From Fibrobacter succinogenes (lineage in GTDB: Bacteria > Fibrobacterota > Fibrobacteria > Fibrobacterales > Fibrobacteraceae), in the NCBI GenBank assembly GCA_902794535.1, contig CADBHQ010000001.1, positions 62,001 to 126,000 on the forward strand: a stretch of 64,000 nucleotides of DNA, written 5' to 3'. The notes under the pieces were generated by a model, which worked only from the letters and a program-made list of their open reading frames with translations, ran no database searches and was not told the DNA's origin. Position 1 is the stretch's first letter. Every line of letters starts with the position of its first letter. This document shows positions 16,401-25,159 of the stretch, in pieces. The position numbers and the translations under genes are program-made.

Positions 16401-18512
16401 ATGAAAAAAATACTTGGAATGGCTCTATTGGCAGCAAGCTTTAGCTTTGCTCAAATAGGCATGGAGGGCGGCTCTGACGGTCTCCACCAGATTAACGCCA
16501 AGACGCTTGGCCAATGGAACTTTGCCATTGGTACGGGTGGCAACATCTCTCTGTCGTCGTGGGGACTTTCCCGTGGTGGCGTTTATGAGATAAATGGCCA
16601 ACATCTTAGTTACAATGATTGGGACTATAGTCAGGCCGGTAACTTTTTTGTGGGCGTTGGTTTGCTGAACTGGTTAGATGTAGGCGCCATTCTGCCTGTT
16701 TACTACGAACATGCTAATTCAAATGGTCCTTCCGGCAAAACGAACCAATGGACTACTAGCCGCGGTGACCTGGACCTGTGGTCCAAGATCAGACTCCCGC
16801 TGGATACCAACAATGTGTTTGGCGTGGCCTTGATGCTCAATATGTACATACCCACCGGTGAAGAATCTGCCGGTGTGCGCCCCCGCCATGTGTGGTACCT
16901 CAATAGCGATGGCTATACTCAACCCTTTACGGCTAACGACTGGGTTTTTGCCGCAGGCCTTGCTGGCACGTGGGACTTTACCAAGTGGGGTAAGCCGTTC
17001 CGTATTAACTTGTCGGCTAGCTATGTGTACCCGCTCGACCAGGACCTGACCAATGTGCTTATGTACAGCGCTGGCGTGAACTGGATTCCGAAGGACTGGG
17101 TGGATGTGTTCTTGGAATACTCCGGCGAAGCTCGCTTGCAGACCAAGGGTATCTACAAGTTTGAACCGAGCGAAGACCCGATGCTCATTACTCCGGGTTT
17201 CCGTTTCCACCTGCCGTATAACATCGACTTTGCCATGGGCCTTGAAGTGGCCGTGCGTGCCTTCAAGAACCTTGGCTTTGATCATGAAGACGAAATGGAT
17301 GGCTGCGAAGATCGCATAATCCGTTACACGAGCCGCGAAGGTACCGAAGTCACGTACTGCTACGCTCCGACCCCGCTTATTTCGGGTGCAGCACTCCTCA
17401 CTTGGCGTTTTGGTGCTGACCTGTGGCGCGATTCCGATGACGATGGCGTGAACAACAACAAGGATAAGTGCCCGCATACCAAGAAGGGTATTAAGGTTGA
17501 CTCCGAAGGTTGCCCGCTTGATACCGATAAGGACGGCGTGGTTGATTCTTACGACAAGTGCCCGAACACTCCGGCTGGCGTGGCGGTGAATACCGATGGC
17601 TGCGCCGACAAGGATTCCGTGATTTTGACCGATGAAAACTCGATGGTGGATTCTGCTGCCTTGAACGCCGCCGAACGCGCTCGCTTGGATTCTCTGAATC
17701 GTCTCGATAGCGACAAGGACGGCATTCCGGATGTAAGCGACAAGTGCCCGAATACTCCGGAAGGCATTGTGGTGGACTACCTGGGTTGCATGCTCGACTT
17801 TGACAGAGACGGCGTGCCTGACAATGCAGACAAGTGCCCGAACACTCCGAACGGCGTGAGCGTTGACAGCACCGGTTGCCCGATGGACTTTGACAAAGAC
17901 GGCGTACCTGACAATCTGGACAAGTGCCCGAACACCAAGGAAGGCCTTGCAGTAGACAGCACTGGTTGCCCGTCTGATACCGATAACGATGGCATCTTTG
18001 ACGGCCAGGACAAGTGCCCGGGTACCGCAGCTGGCTTGCCGGTTGACTCTGTGGGCTGCGTGCTCGACGGTGACAAGGACGGCGTTGCCGACAACCTGGA
18101 CAAGTGCCCGAACACCTTGGAAGGCATTGCTGTTAAGGAAGATGGCTGCCCGGTGAACAAGAAGGAAAACCTGGACGAACTCAAGAAGGGCATTCAGTTC
18201 CAGTCTGGTTCGACCAAGCTCACCAAGAAGAGCTACACGACCTTGAACGACATTGCTTCGCTCATGCGCAAGGTAAAGTCTGCTAACCTTGAAGTGCAGG
18301 GCCATACCGACAACACCGGTTCTGAAGCCACGAACCAGAAGCTTTCTGAAAAGCGTGCTCAGGCTGTGGTGGACTTCTTGAAGAAGAAGGGAATCGAAGC
18401 TGACCGCCTGCGTGCTATCGGCTACGGCTCTGAAATGTCGATTGCCGACAACAACACCAAGGAAGGCCGCGAACAGAACCGCCGCGTTGAGCTGGTTCCG
18501 TTTGAAAAGTAA
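16401..18512 (+). CDS. OmpA-family outer-membrane protein with TSP3 calcium-binding repeats
   Basis: The 703-aa protein starts with a signal peptide (MKKILGMALLAASFSFAQ), then a ~310-residue region rich in aromatic, alternating strands that fits a beta-barrel. Next come seven thrombospondin type-3 repeats, each with a D.D.DG..D..DKCP core, then an OmpA/MotB peptidoglycan-binding domain (LEVQGHTDNTGSEATNQKLSEKRA and EGREQNRRVEL). It would anchor the outer membrane to the cell wall, with the TSP3 rod binding Ca2+. One repeat pair is separated by a longer linker (around residues 405-435). A strong terminator follows directly. Confidence 0.92.
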   Translation: MKKILGMALLAASFSFAQIGMEGGSDGLHQINAKTLGQWNFAIGTGGNISLSSWGLSRGGVYEINGQHLSYNDWDYSQAGNFFVGVGLLNWLDVGAILPVYYEHANSNGPSGKTNQWTTSRGDLDLWSKIRLPLDTNNVFGVALMLNMYIPTGEESAGVRPRHVWYLNSDGYTQPFTANDWVFAAGLAGTWDFTKWGKPFRINLSASYVYPLDQDLTNVLMYSAGVNWIPKDWVDVFLEYSGEARLQTKGIYKFEPSEDPMLITPGFRFHLPYNIDFAMGLEVAVRAFKNLGFDHEDEMDGCEDRIIRYTSREGTEVTYCYAPTPLISGAALLTWRFGADLWRDSDDDGVNNNKDKCPHTKKGIKVDSEGCPLDTDKDGVVDSYDKCPNTPAGVAVNTDGCADKDSVILTDENSMVDSAALNAAERARLDSLNRLDSDKDGIPDVSDKCPNTPEGIVVDYLGCMLDFDRDGVPDNADKCPNTPNGVSVDSTGCPMDFDKDGVPDNLDKCPNTKEGLAVDSTGCPSDTDNDGIFDGQDKCPGTAAGLPVDSVGCVLDGDKDGVADNLDKCPNTLEGIAVKEDGCPVNKKENLDELKKGIQFQSGSTKLTKKSYTTLNDIASLMRKVKSANLEVQGHTDNTGSEATNQKLSEKRAQAVVDFLKKKGIEADRLRAIGYGSEMSIADNNTKEGREQNRRVELVPFEK

Positions 18513-18527
18513 TTCTTGCTACTGACA

Positions 18528-18556
18528 ACGGGTCGGCTTTGCCGACCCGTTTTTTT
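18528..18556 (+). terminator. Rho-independent terminator after the OmpA gene
   Basis: ACGGGTCGGC (18528-18537) and GCCGACCCGT (18541-18550) form a perfect 10-bp stem with a TTT loop, followed by seven T. It ends only 4 nt before the next start codon. Confidence 0.92.
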
Positions 18557-18560
18557 GATT

Positions 18561-20042
18561 ATGAAACGCCTAATCGTCATCCTGCTCCTTGCATCCCTCT
18601 CCTGGTCTCAGTCGGTCCTTGGTTCCGAGCGCAACCGCAATTTGCGTACGCTTGACTACTTGCCCATGCTCATGGACTACCACCGCCATACGGTGGGCGA
18701 TGACCGCCAGTTCTTTACGTACCCGCGCCGTAATTACAACTTTGTACGTGATTTTGCGAACAAAGAAAGTAGCGCGATGGTGTACTATGCCGATTCCATT
18801 GGCTCGGGGGAAGATGCTCACCGCTTTGCGATTGCTGCTTCGCCCATGGTAGGGCTCGATTACCGTGGTGGGGATGCGTTAGGCGATACCATTTGGCCGG
18901 GCGTTGATGGTGGCTTGTATTTGCGCGGTTATGCGGACTCGCTGGACTTTGATTTAGACGCCCGCATTTATGCCGAACAACATGCGGCTAAAAAGCCCAA
19001 GAGTTTTGATGGCGAAGTGTTTGATGTTCAGGCTGAAGGCAACGCCGGTGCCGACTACGTGAGTTATGCTCGTTACCGTGCTCACTTGGGGTTGAACTAC
19101 GCTTGGGCACGAATCTCGCTTGCTCGCGATGTGTTGCATTGGGGGCCGGGTTATTACAACAACCTTTCGTTCAATCAGTTTGCGTTGCCGTATAATATGC
19201 TCAACTTGGACTTTACCTTTGGCCCGCTACGTGTGTTTAGCGTGTATGCCGATTTGCGAGTGGACAGTTGGAGCTATAGTATGAACAACTTGAACGACCG
19301 CAATCTGTATGCGCATCGCTACGAACTTGCCTTAGGGAACTTGACTGTGGGCATGAGCGAATTGCAGGTGCTGTACAACGAAAACAAGCCCTGGCTTTTT
19401 GTACCGTTGGTGCCGCTCTTTATTGAAAAAGGCAATTATTCTGAACACGTAAACAACGGTGCGCTTGCTTTTGACTTGAATTACCGCCTGTTTAATGCGG
19501 TGCGTGTGTATGGCGAATTCTTCTTGGACGATATGGAATCGCCGATGGCCGTGTATGAAAACAAGTACAGCAACAACCGCTGGGCGGGCATGCTTGGCCT
19601 GCAGGCCGGTTACGACTTTGATGTGAACGGTCATGCGCTGCAGGTTGGGACGATTGCCGAGATTGCCCGTGTAGAACCTTACACCTACTGCCATTATGAC
19701 ACAGCTCAAGCGCAAATGGCTCATTTAGGACAACCGCTCGGGAACCCGAATGGCCCGAACAGTTTAGCAATTGATTGGACTGTGTACGGCCAACTACAGT
19801 TGGCTGGGCTTTCGAGCGTGTTTGTGGGCCTGCACAACAAGTGGCTCTGGAAAGGTTCCGACGCCGGTAGCAGTATCGATGACCCGTACAAGACCATCCG
19901 CAAGCGCTTTACGCACGACGCTCCGCTCCATTACTCCCTGACACCCGCCATCAGCTACCGCGGCAACCATGTAGCCTTTATCGGAGAATACGGTTTCTTT
20001 GATGACCGCTATGTCAACCTCCGCGTCATGTTCATGCTCTAG
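18561..20042 (+). CDS. Wzi-like capsule-assembly outer-membrane beta-barrel protein
   Basis: The frame is open from 18516, inside the terminator region, but ATG 18561 begins a clear signal peptide (MKRLIVILLLASLSWSQS), giving 493 aa. The body alternates hydrophobic and polar residues and has many aromatics. The segment HWGPGYYNNLSFNQFALPYNML matches the W.PG..nnL core of capsule-assembly Wzi family barrels. It has a clear paralogue at 57469-59019, sharing GLDYRGG.ALNDTIWPG.DGG and LRGYADS. Wzi proteins bind or organise capsule polysaccharide at the cell surface, which fits the neighbouring Wzc and CapD-like genes. Confidence 0.7.
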   Translation: MKRLIVILLLASLSWSQSVLGSERNRNLRTLDYLPMLMDYHRHTVGDDRQFFTYPRRNYNFVRDFANKESSAMVYYADSIGSGEDAHRFAIAASPMVGLDYRGGDALGDTIWPGVDGGLYLRGYADSLDFDLDARIYAEQHAAKKPKSFDGEVFDVQAEGNAGADYVSYARYRAHLGLNYAWARISLARDVLHWGPGYYNNLSFNQFALPYNMLNLDFTFGPLRVFSVYADLRVDSWSYSMNNLNDRNLYAHRYELALGNLTVGMSELQVLYNENKPWLFVPLVPLFIEKGNYSEHVNNGALAFDLNYRLFNAVRVYGEFFLDDMESPMAVYENKYSNNRWAGMLGLQAGYDFDVNGHALQVGTIAEIARVEPYTYCHYDTAQAQMAHLGQPLGNPNGPNSLAIDWTVYGQLQLAGLSSVFVGLHNKWLWKGSDAGSSIDDPYKTIRKRFTHDAPLHYSLTPAISYRGNHVAFIGEYGFFDDRYVNLRVMFML

Positions 20043-20055
20043 ACTGCCTGAGTCA

Positions 20056-20083
20056 CCCTGACGAAGGTCAGGGTCAGCATTTT
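20056..20083 (+). terminator. Hairpin after the Wzi-like gene (terminator or REP-like palindrome)
   Basis: CCCTGAC (20056-20062) pairs with GTCAGGG (20067-20073) around a GAAG loop, followed by only four T in CAGCATTTT. The sequence also resembles the CCTGAGCGAAG repeats around 25.1-25.5 kb, so it may be a member of that palindrome family acting as a terminator. Confidence 0.6.
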
Positions 20084-20107
20084 AATCTGATTAAAAACTT
20101 ATTTTTC

Positions 20108-20115
20108 TATATTTC
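20108..20115 (+). promoter_or_regulatory. TAnnTTT-type promoter box before the CapD-like gene
   Basis: TATATTTC lies 29 nt before ATG 20145. A ribosome-site-like TAGGGGC follows it. The preceding hairpin isolates this gene from the Wzi-like gene, which supports a separate promoter. Confidence 0.45.
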
Positions 20116-20144
20116 CGTATGAATTTATCTATAGGGGCAACACA

Positions 20145-22088
20145 ATGTCAAAGTATTCGCAGCTCTTTACGAATTTTAGACTTCGCAAGAGGCTTTTGGC
20201 ACTAGTCGATGCGTTTATCGTTTTAGTGGCCGGTTTGTTGGTGAATTTGCCGCTGCCTATTTTTTCGGACCGCATTGGCCGCGCTCAACTGTTTTCTTTT
20301 TTGCTTCTTTGCGCGTTCTGCTGTTTTGCTTGCCAGCTTTTGTTCGGTGCATACAATAAATTGTGGCGCTACTTTAACTTGCGCGACTACCTGAGTTGCG
20401 TCAAGGGAATTGTGGGCGGTTTTGTTGTAGCTGTTGTTCTGTTTTATCTGATTTCTGGTACAGGGTTCCCGATTTTTGCTGTGCTCACCTGCGTGATTGC
20501 AACGGTGGGCGTGTGCATGTTCCGCTACTTGTTCAAGGGAACGTTTATTTCGCTGGTGAATACGGGCTTGCAAGAGGGCAAAAAGCGCCGTACCATGATT
20601 ATTGGTGCGGGCGAGGCCACGCGCGTGCTGCTCGACGAAATCAAGCGTTTGCAATCGCCCAAAGAAAACGATGCTGTGGGCGCTGTTGATACGGTCAACA
20701 TGTACCCGGTGTGCTTGATTGACGATGACCGCTACAAGATTGGTAAGCTATTTCACGATGTGCTGGTGGCCGGCGGTACAAGTGATATCGAAAAGATTGC
20801 GCGCTTGGAACGCATTGAACAGATTATTTTCGCCATTCCGAGTTGCCCGCCTAAAGACCGCGCGGTGATTCTCGATTTGTGCGGAAAGACGGGGCTCCCG
20901 GTCAAGATTCTGCCGTTCGTGGGCAGCTTGCAAGATGTCTCGGAGACCGAAAAGTCCAACTATATTTCGCAGATTCGCGATATCAAGGTGGAAGACCTTT
21001 TGGGCCGCGAGCCGATTAAGTTTGACAATTCCGAGATTCGCGGATTTATCGAGAACAAGGTTTGCATGGTCACCGGCGGCGGAGGCAGTATCGGTAGCGA
21101 ACTCGTGCGCCAGATTGCCAAGTACAATCCGGCCCAGGTGATTATCGTGGACATTTACGAAAACAATGCCTACGATATTCAGCAAGAACTGGTCATGGAA
21201 TACGGCAAGAGCCTGAACCTGGTCACGATTATTGCGAGCGTGCGTGACTACTTCCGGATGAATCAGATTTTCAAGAAGTACAAACCGCAGGTGGTGTTCC
21301 ACGCGGCGGCTCACAAGCATGTGCCGCTCATGGAAAATAACCCGATGGAAGCCATTAAGAACAATGTGGTGGGTACGTTCAATATGGCAACGCTTTCGCT
21401 GATTAACAACGTCAATAAATTTGTGATGATCAGTACCGATAAGGCGGTGAACCCCACGAACGTGATGGGGGCGAGCAAGCGCTGTTGCGAAATGATTGTG
21501 CAGTTCTTTGCACAGCAAAAGGATTGCCGCACCGAATTTGTGACGACCCGCTTTGGCAACGTGCTTGGCTCTAACGGATCCGTGATTCCGCTGTTTAAGC
21601 GCCAGATTGAGCAGGGCAAGCCCGTGACCGTGACCCACCCGGACATTATCCGCTACTTTATGACGATTCCGGAAGCGGTGAACCTGGTGCTCGAAGCCGC
21701 AAGCTTTGCGCACGGTGGTGAAATCTTTGTGCTCGACATGGGCCAGCCCGTGAAGATTGTGACCTTGGCCGAGAACCTGATTCGTATGTATGGCAAGGTG
21801 CCGTATAAGGATGTCGAAATCAAGTTTACGGGGCTGCGCCCCGGCGAAAAACTGCTCGAAGAACTCTTGATGGGCGAAGAAGGCCTGCAAAAGACCAAGA
21901 ATAAGCTCATTTACATTGGCAAGCAGATTCCCATCGACCTGGATTCCTTCGTCGACCAGCTGTGGGATTTGAAGAACGCCGCGAGTGCAAACGACGACCA
22001 AAAAGCCATCAAGGCCCTCCACAAGATTGTGCCGACCTTCACCACGCCCGAGGAATTCAACCGCACCGTCAAAATGCCCGCTGTGTAA
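20145..22088 (+). CDS. CapD/WbpM-type membrane NDP-sugar 4,6-dehydratase
   Basis: The 647-aa protein has four N-terminal membrane spans (about 15-125), a first Rossmann region (RRTMIIGAGEATRVLLDEI) and a C-terminal extended SDR domain with GGGGSIGSELVRQI and STDKAVNPTNVMGASKR. The catalytic segment reads M-G-A-S-K instead of Y-x-x-x-K, as in WbpM/FlaA1-type UDP-GlcNAc 4,6-dehydratases. It makes a 4-keto-6-deoxy sugar nucleotide, the entry to bacillosamine- or QuiNAc/FucNAc-type sugars for surface polysaccharides. The length matches the long membrane-bound subfamily. Confidence 0.9.
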   Translation: MSKYSQLFTNFRLRKRLLALVDAFIVLVAGLLVNLPLPIFSDRIGRAQLFSFLLLCAFCCFACQLLFGAYNKLWRYFNLRDYLSCVKGIVGGFVVAVVLFYLISGTGFPIFAVLTCVIATVGVCMFRYLFKGTFISLVNTGLQEGKKRRTMIIGAGEATRVLLDEIKRLQSPKENDAVGAVDTVNMYPVCLIDDDRYKIGKLFHDVLVAGGTSDIEKIARLERIEQIIFAIPSCPPKDRAVILDLCGKTGLPVKILPFVGSLQDVSETEKSNYISQIRDIKVEDLLGREPIKFDNSEIRGFIENKVCMVTGGGGSIGSELVRQIAKYNPAQVIIVDIYENNAYDIQQELVMEYGKSLNLVTIIASVRDYFRMNQIFKKYKPQVVFHAAAHKHVPLMENNPMEAIKNNVVGTFNMATLSLINNVNKFVMISTDKAVNPTNVMGASKRCCEMIVQFFAQQKDCRTEFVTTRFGNVLGSNGSVIPLFKRQIEQGKPVTVTHPDIIRYFMTIPEAVNLVLEAASFAHGGEIFVLDMGQPVKIVTLAENLIRMYGKVPYKDVEIKFTGLRPGEKLLEELLMGEEGLQKTKNKLIYIGKQIPIDLDSFVDQLWDLKNAASANDDQKAIKALHKIVPTFTTPEEFNRTVKMPAV

Positions 22089-22112
22089 TTCACGCAGGGA
22101 AATCCTTTATTG

Positions 22113-22193
22113 CCACACGGATTGGAAAAAGCTAACGCTTTTTCAAAAATATACTTGAATAGATTTTACGTTAGTAAAATCGAATCCGTGTGG
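22113..22193. repeat. BIME-like pair of inverted hairpin repeats
   Basis: Two 32-nt units face each other, 22113-22144 and the reverse complement of 22162-22193, with 17 nt between. Each begins with the 11-nt head CCACACGGATT and continues into an 8-bp hairpin with a TAAC loop. The stems differ but stay paired: GAAAAAGC/GCTTTTTC in one unit and GATTTTAC/GTAAAATC in the other. The two heads can also pair, giving a three-way junction. A third copy lies at 37106-37137. Confidence 0.8.
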
Positions 22194-22330
22194 TAACCAA
22201 AGATTCTTGTTTCTTAAACGTAATGAATTCTCGCTGTCAGCAATCTGCCAGCGCCCTGTTGCCGCGACCCAACCTCCGCCTCCCACCACCCACCCTAATC
22301 GCTGGGGTGCATAAGGGGGTAGACCTGTGT

Positions 22331-22942
22331 TCAGATTCGTTGCACCATCTGAACTAAATTATTTCTCACATTGTATTCTACAAAACCATTCTTTTGGTAG
22401 AAATCAACTAGTTTTGCGTCATTTTCTCTTTTTTCACATTCCAAAAACACCATCCCGCCGCCTACAACATCCTGGCATTCTTTAATTTTGGCCATACAAA
22501 CATCTAGCAGGTTTTCTCCACTTATGGGATGTTGTATTTCGTTGGAATAATTCTTCCCAAGCTGAGCTATAAGATATGAAGACGCTACGTAGACATCACG
22601 ATCCTTATCATAAGAGGCAAATTTCGCCCACTTACGCTTTGTACTCTTAGAAATGTCTACAAACTTTGCCGGTATTGAAATAGGCTTAATAGTCAATGAA
22701 AAGTATCCTAACAATTCCTGATTGATGGAAGACAGAACTAAATGAGTCATAGACAACTTCTGTCTAGAAAAGTTTTCTGCTTTCTTTTTCAGAAATGTTT
22801 CAACATCATCATTCTTTTGTGCAGGATTCGTTCCCAAAGCCGGTTTATACGTACTAGAGAAATTTTTAATTGCACCCTTTACAAAAGAACTTGCTTCGGA
22901 TTCGAGCAAGTCTACAATTCGGTAGCTGGAAAAATCACGCAT
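22331..22942 (-). CDS. GNAT-family acetyltransferase, probable toxin of a two-gene module
   Basis: The 203-aa protein resembles GNAT N-acetyltransferases: SMTHLVLSSINQELLGYFSLTIKPI (strands), the acetyl-CoA-loop-like region after VASSYLIAQLGKNYSN, and the terminal GGGMVFLECEKRENDAKLVDFYQKNGFVEYN, which is the usual GNAT C-terminal strand-helix. Its ATG overlaps the stop of a 55-aa gene upstream (TAATG), as in many toxin-antitoxin operons. GNAT toxins acetylate aminoacyl-tRNAs; that target is an inference from gene order and size only. A metabolic or ribosomal acetyltransferase is the alternative. Confidence 0.75.
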   Translation of the reverse strand: MRDFSSYRIVDLLESEASSFVKGAIKNFSSTYKPALGTNPAQKNDDVETFLKKKAENFSRQKLSMTHLVLSSINQELLGYFSLTIKPISIPAKFVDISKSTKRKWAKFASYDKDRDVYVASSYLIAQLGKNYSNEIQHPISGENLLDVCMAKIKECQDVVGGGMVFLECEKRENDAKLVDFYQKNGFVEYNVRNNLVQMVQRI

Positions 22943-23109
22943 TATTTAGCAAACAATTTTTTGATTCTTTTCATTTCAGACGCTTTATTCTTGGAATCTC
23001 GGGAAATCCACTTGGATTTTTTTCCTGACCGAACCAATGCGTCTAACAAGGAATCAGCCATTTTCTGACTCCTTATCGAAAAATCCTTTGAAATGCTTGC
23101 TGTTGACAT
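22942..23109 (-). CDS. 55-aa basic protein, candidate antitoxin
   Basis: On the minus strand ATG 23109 follows AGAGGTG and opens a 55-codon frame ending at 22942, overlapping the GNAT start by one base. The product begins MSTASISKDFSIRSQKMADSLLDALV and ends in a lysine-rich tail. Its small size, charge and position directly before a GNAT gene fit an antitoxin or accessory protein. The sequence shows no clear ribbon-helix-helix or helix-turn-helix, so the role is inferred from gene order. A TATCTTTA box lies about 18 nt upstream. Confidence 0.65.
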   Translation of the reverse strand: MSTASISKDFSIRSQKMADSLLDALVRSGKKSKWISRDSKNKASEMKRIKKLFAK

Positions 23110-23183
23110 GTTACACCTCTTTTAAAGATAATAAAAAGTTTAAGAAAATACAAATCGCTTTTTCGAAACACAAATCTAGACAC

Positions 23184-23218
23184 TAAAAAAGAAAATCGTG
23201 CAATCACCTGATTGCACG
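23184..23218 (-). terminator. Terminator downstream of the MBOAT gene
   Basis: CGTGCAATCA (23197-23206) and TGATTGCACG (23209-23218) form a perfect stem with a CC loop. On the minus strand the run ATTTTCTTTTTT follows. Hairpin and tail are nearly the same as at 7310-7341. Confidence 0.8.
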
Positions 23219-23246
23219 GTTTGTAAAAATTTGTTCTGCGTGGTTG

Positions 23247-25097
23247 CTAAAACTGGAAGTAGATGAATGGGCAGCTGTCTGCGCTCATGAACTGGTAAAT
23301 CACGAAGATGATGAACGCCGTGGTTACGACCATGAGGGGGATCGGCTGCGAGGCGAACATGATGCGGTAGCGGCTCTTGACCTTCTTGGGAATCCAGTGG
23401 ATGAGCATGCCCGCGATGAACACGAGGATGATGTTGATGTGCTCCCAGGCAATCGTGCTGAGCGTGCCCCATTTCCAGGCGCAGCCCATTTGCTGGACCA
23501 TGTTCTTGGCGGTGTTCCAGGCGACTTCGTTGGCTTCGGCCGGGTCTAGGTTCGAGCCCGCGCGGAAGAAGAGTCGCGTGAAGGTGATGAACACGAAGGT
23601 GAGCGACACGTTCCAGGCCACATACAGCCAGTGGTAGGTTTTGTCGCTGAACAGGCGGTATACCCACACAATGTACAGGCCGGTGAATAGCACGCCGAAG
23701 TAGGCGGCGGTAATCGCGAAAATAGCGGTGTGCGACTGCTTGAAGATGATGGCGCTCAGGGCGAACAGCACGAAGGCGGTAATAGTGCGGAACTTGAGGC
23801 TGCGCTTGCACCAGATTTTGTTGAACACCTGGCCAAAGCCGTTCAGACCGCCCCAAATAATAAAGTTCCAGCTGGCACCGTGCCACCAACCGCCCACAAT
23901 CTGGGTAGCCATGGCGTTCATGTTGGTGGTAATGAACTTGCGCGATTCGGGCCTAAAGTAGGCAACCACAGAAATGTACGCGAACAAGAGCCCGAGCATA
24001 ACACCCACGAGCACGCTGCCCGAAAGCATAATGGCCACAAGGCTCAGGAACGCCATCCAGAAATACGTGCCCACGGTGGCGTTGCGGTTACCGCCCAGCG
24101 GAATGTACAGGTAGTCGCGCCACCAGCTCGAAAGCGAGATGTGCCAACGACGCCAGAATTCGGTGGGGCTGAGCGCCTTGTAGGGGCTGTTGAAGTTCTG
24201 CGGCAGGCGGAAACCCATGAGGAGTGCCACGCCAATGGCGATGTCGGTATAGCCGGAGAAGTCGGCGTAAACCTGCAGCGAGTACGCAAAGAGCGCAATC
24301 AGGTTTTCGAGGCCGGTAAAGAGCAGGGGAGTATCAAAGACGCGGTCTACAAAGTTGGTGGCCAGGTAGTCGCTCAAGATGATTTTTTTGGCGAGGCCGT
24401 TTAAAATCCAGAAGACGGCAATGCCAAAGGTACGGCGCGGCAAGAAATACTTGCGGTAAAGTTGCGGCACGAACTTGTCGGCGCGCACAATGGGGCCTGC
24501 CACCAGTTGCGGGAAGAACGTGAGGTAAAAACCGAAATTCAGAATGTTGTCGACGGCCTTGATTTTACCGCGGTAAATGTCGATGCAGTAGCTCATGGCC
24601 TGGAATGTGAAGAACGAGATGCCCACCGGCAGAATAATGGTGTCTACCAGCGAATGCGTGCCGAACATCTTGTTGCTTGCGGCGGCGAAGAAGTTGTACA
24701 CGTGCAGTTCGATGCCGGTAAAGTCGTAGAGGGCGTCCAAGAAGAAGTAGGAATATTTATAGTAGCACAGAACGAGCAGGTCTATGATGACCACGATGAT
24801 CATCCAGAGCTTCTTTTTCCACTGCTCCTCGGCGCGTTCAATCCATTTGCCAATAAAGAAGTTCGCGACCACGCAGAAAATAAGGATGCAAACGTAGCTA
24901 CCGCTCGTTTTGTAGTAGAAGAACATGCTTGTCGCAAACAAGAAGGCGTTGCGCAGCAGAATGCGGTTCTTAATCAGGGTGAGCGCCGCGAACACGCAGG
25001 CGAAAAATCCCCAGAAATAGAACTGCGTAAACAGCAGCGGACTGTTCGGGTCAAACGAAAAAGTTCTAGTAAGATATGGAATCAAGTAATCTAACAT
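23247..25097 (-). CDS. MBOAT-family membrane O-acyltransferase (AlgI-like)
   Basis: The 616-aa protein has about twelve hydrophobic spans and the full set of MBOAT marks: FFPQLVAGPIVR, SPTEFWRRWHISLSSWWRDYLYIPLGG, and the invariant histidine in GGWWHGASWNFIIWGGLNG. AlgI-type proteins move acetyl groups from the cytoplasm to periplasmic partners that acetylate a polysaccharide. Two SGNH-type periplasmic proteins are coded just upstream in the same direction, so the three probably work together. The GIY-YIG unit lies between this gene and them, perhaps as a later insertion. Length is above the usual ~470-520 aa because of extra C-terminal spans. Confidence 0.92.
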   Translation of the reverse strand: MLDYLIPYLTRTFSFDPNSPLLFTQFYFWGFFACVFAALTLIKNRILLRNAFLFATSMFFYYKTSGSYVCILIFCVVANFFIGKWIERAEEQWKKKLWMIIVVIIDLLVLCYYKYSYFFLDALYDFTGIELHVYNFFAAASNKMFGTHSLVDTIILPVGISFFTFQAMSYCIDIYRGKIKAVDNILNFGFYLTFFPQLVAGPIVRADKFVPQLYRKYFLPRRTFGIAVFWILNGLAKKIILSDYLATNFVDRVFDTPLLFTGLENLIALFAYSLQVYADFSGYTDIAIGVALLMGFRLPQNFNSPYKALSPTEFWRRWHISLSSWWRDYLYIPLGGNRNATVGTYFWMAFLSLVAIMLSGSVLVGVMLGLLFAYISVVAYFRPESRKFITTNMNAMATQIVGGWWHGASWNFIIWGGLNGFGQVFNKIWCKRSLKFRTITAFVLFALSAIIFKQSHTAIFAITAAYFGVLFTGLYIVWVYRLFSDKTYHWLYVAWNVSLTFVFITFTRLFFRAGSNLDPAEANEVAWNTAKNMVQQMGCAWKWGTLSTIAWEHINIILVFIAGMLIHWIPKKVKSRYRIMFASQPIPLMVVTTAFIIFVIYQFMSADSCPFIYFQF

Positions 25098-25120
25098 AGT
25101 GTATTATCCTAATGCATAGA

Positions 25121-25159
25121 GTGTCATCCTGAGCGAAGTGAAACGGAGTCGAAGGATCT
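25121..25159. repeat. Left inverted repeat next to the GIY-YIG gene
   Basis: The stretch starts GTGTCATCCTGAGCGAAG and ends GTCGAAGGATCT. It is the imperfect inverted copy of 25449-25493; both share AGATCCTTCGACT and TTCGCTCAGGATGACA when read in one sense. The GIY-YIG stop codon TAG (25160-25158) is formed at its edge. A partial third copy (CTCAGGATGACAC) occurs near 25525-25541. Confidence 0.8.

Noticed and set aside
17400..18170. DNA tandem repeats resembling a mobile or CRISPR-like array
   Set aside because: The repeats are in-frame TSP3 protein repeats (D.DG..D..DKCP) of the OmpA-family gene.
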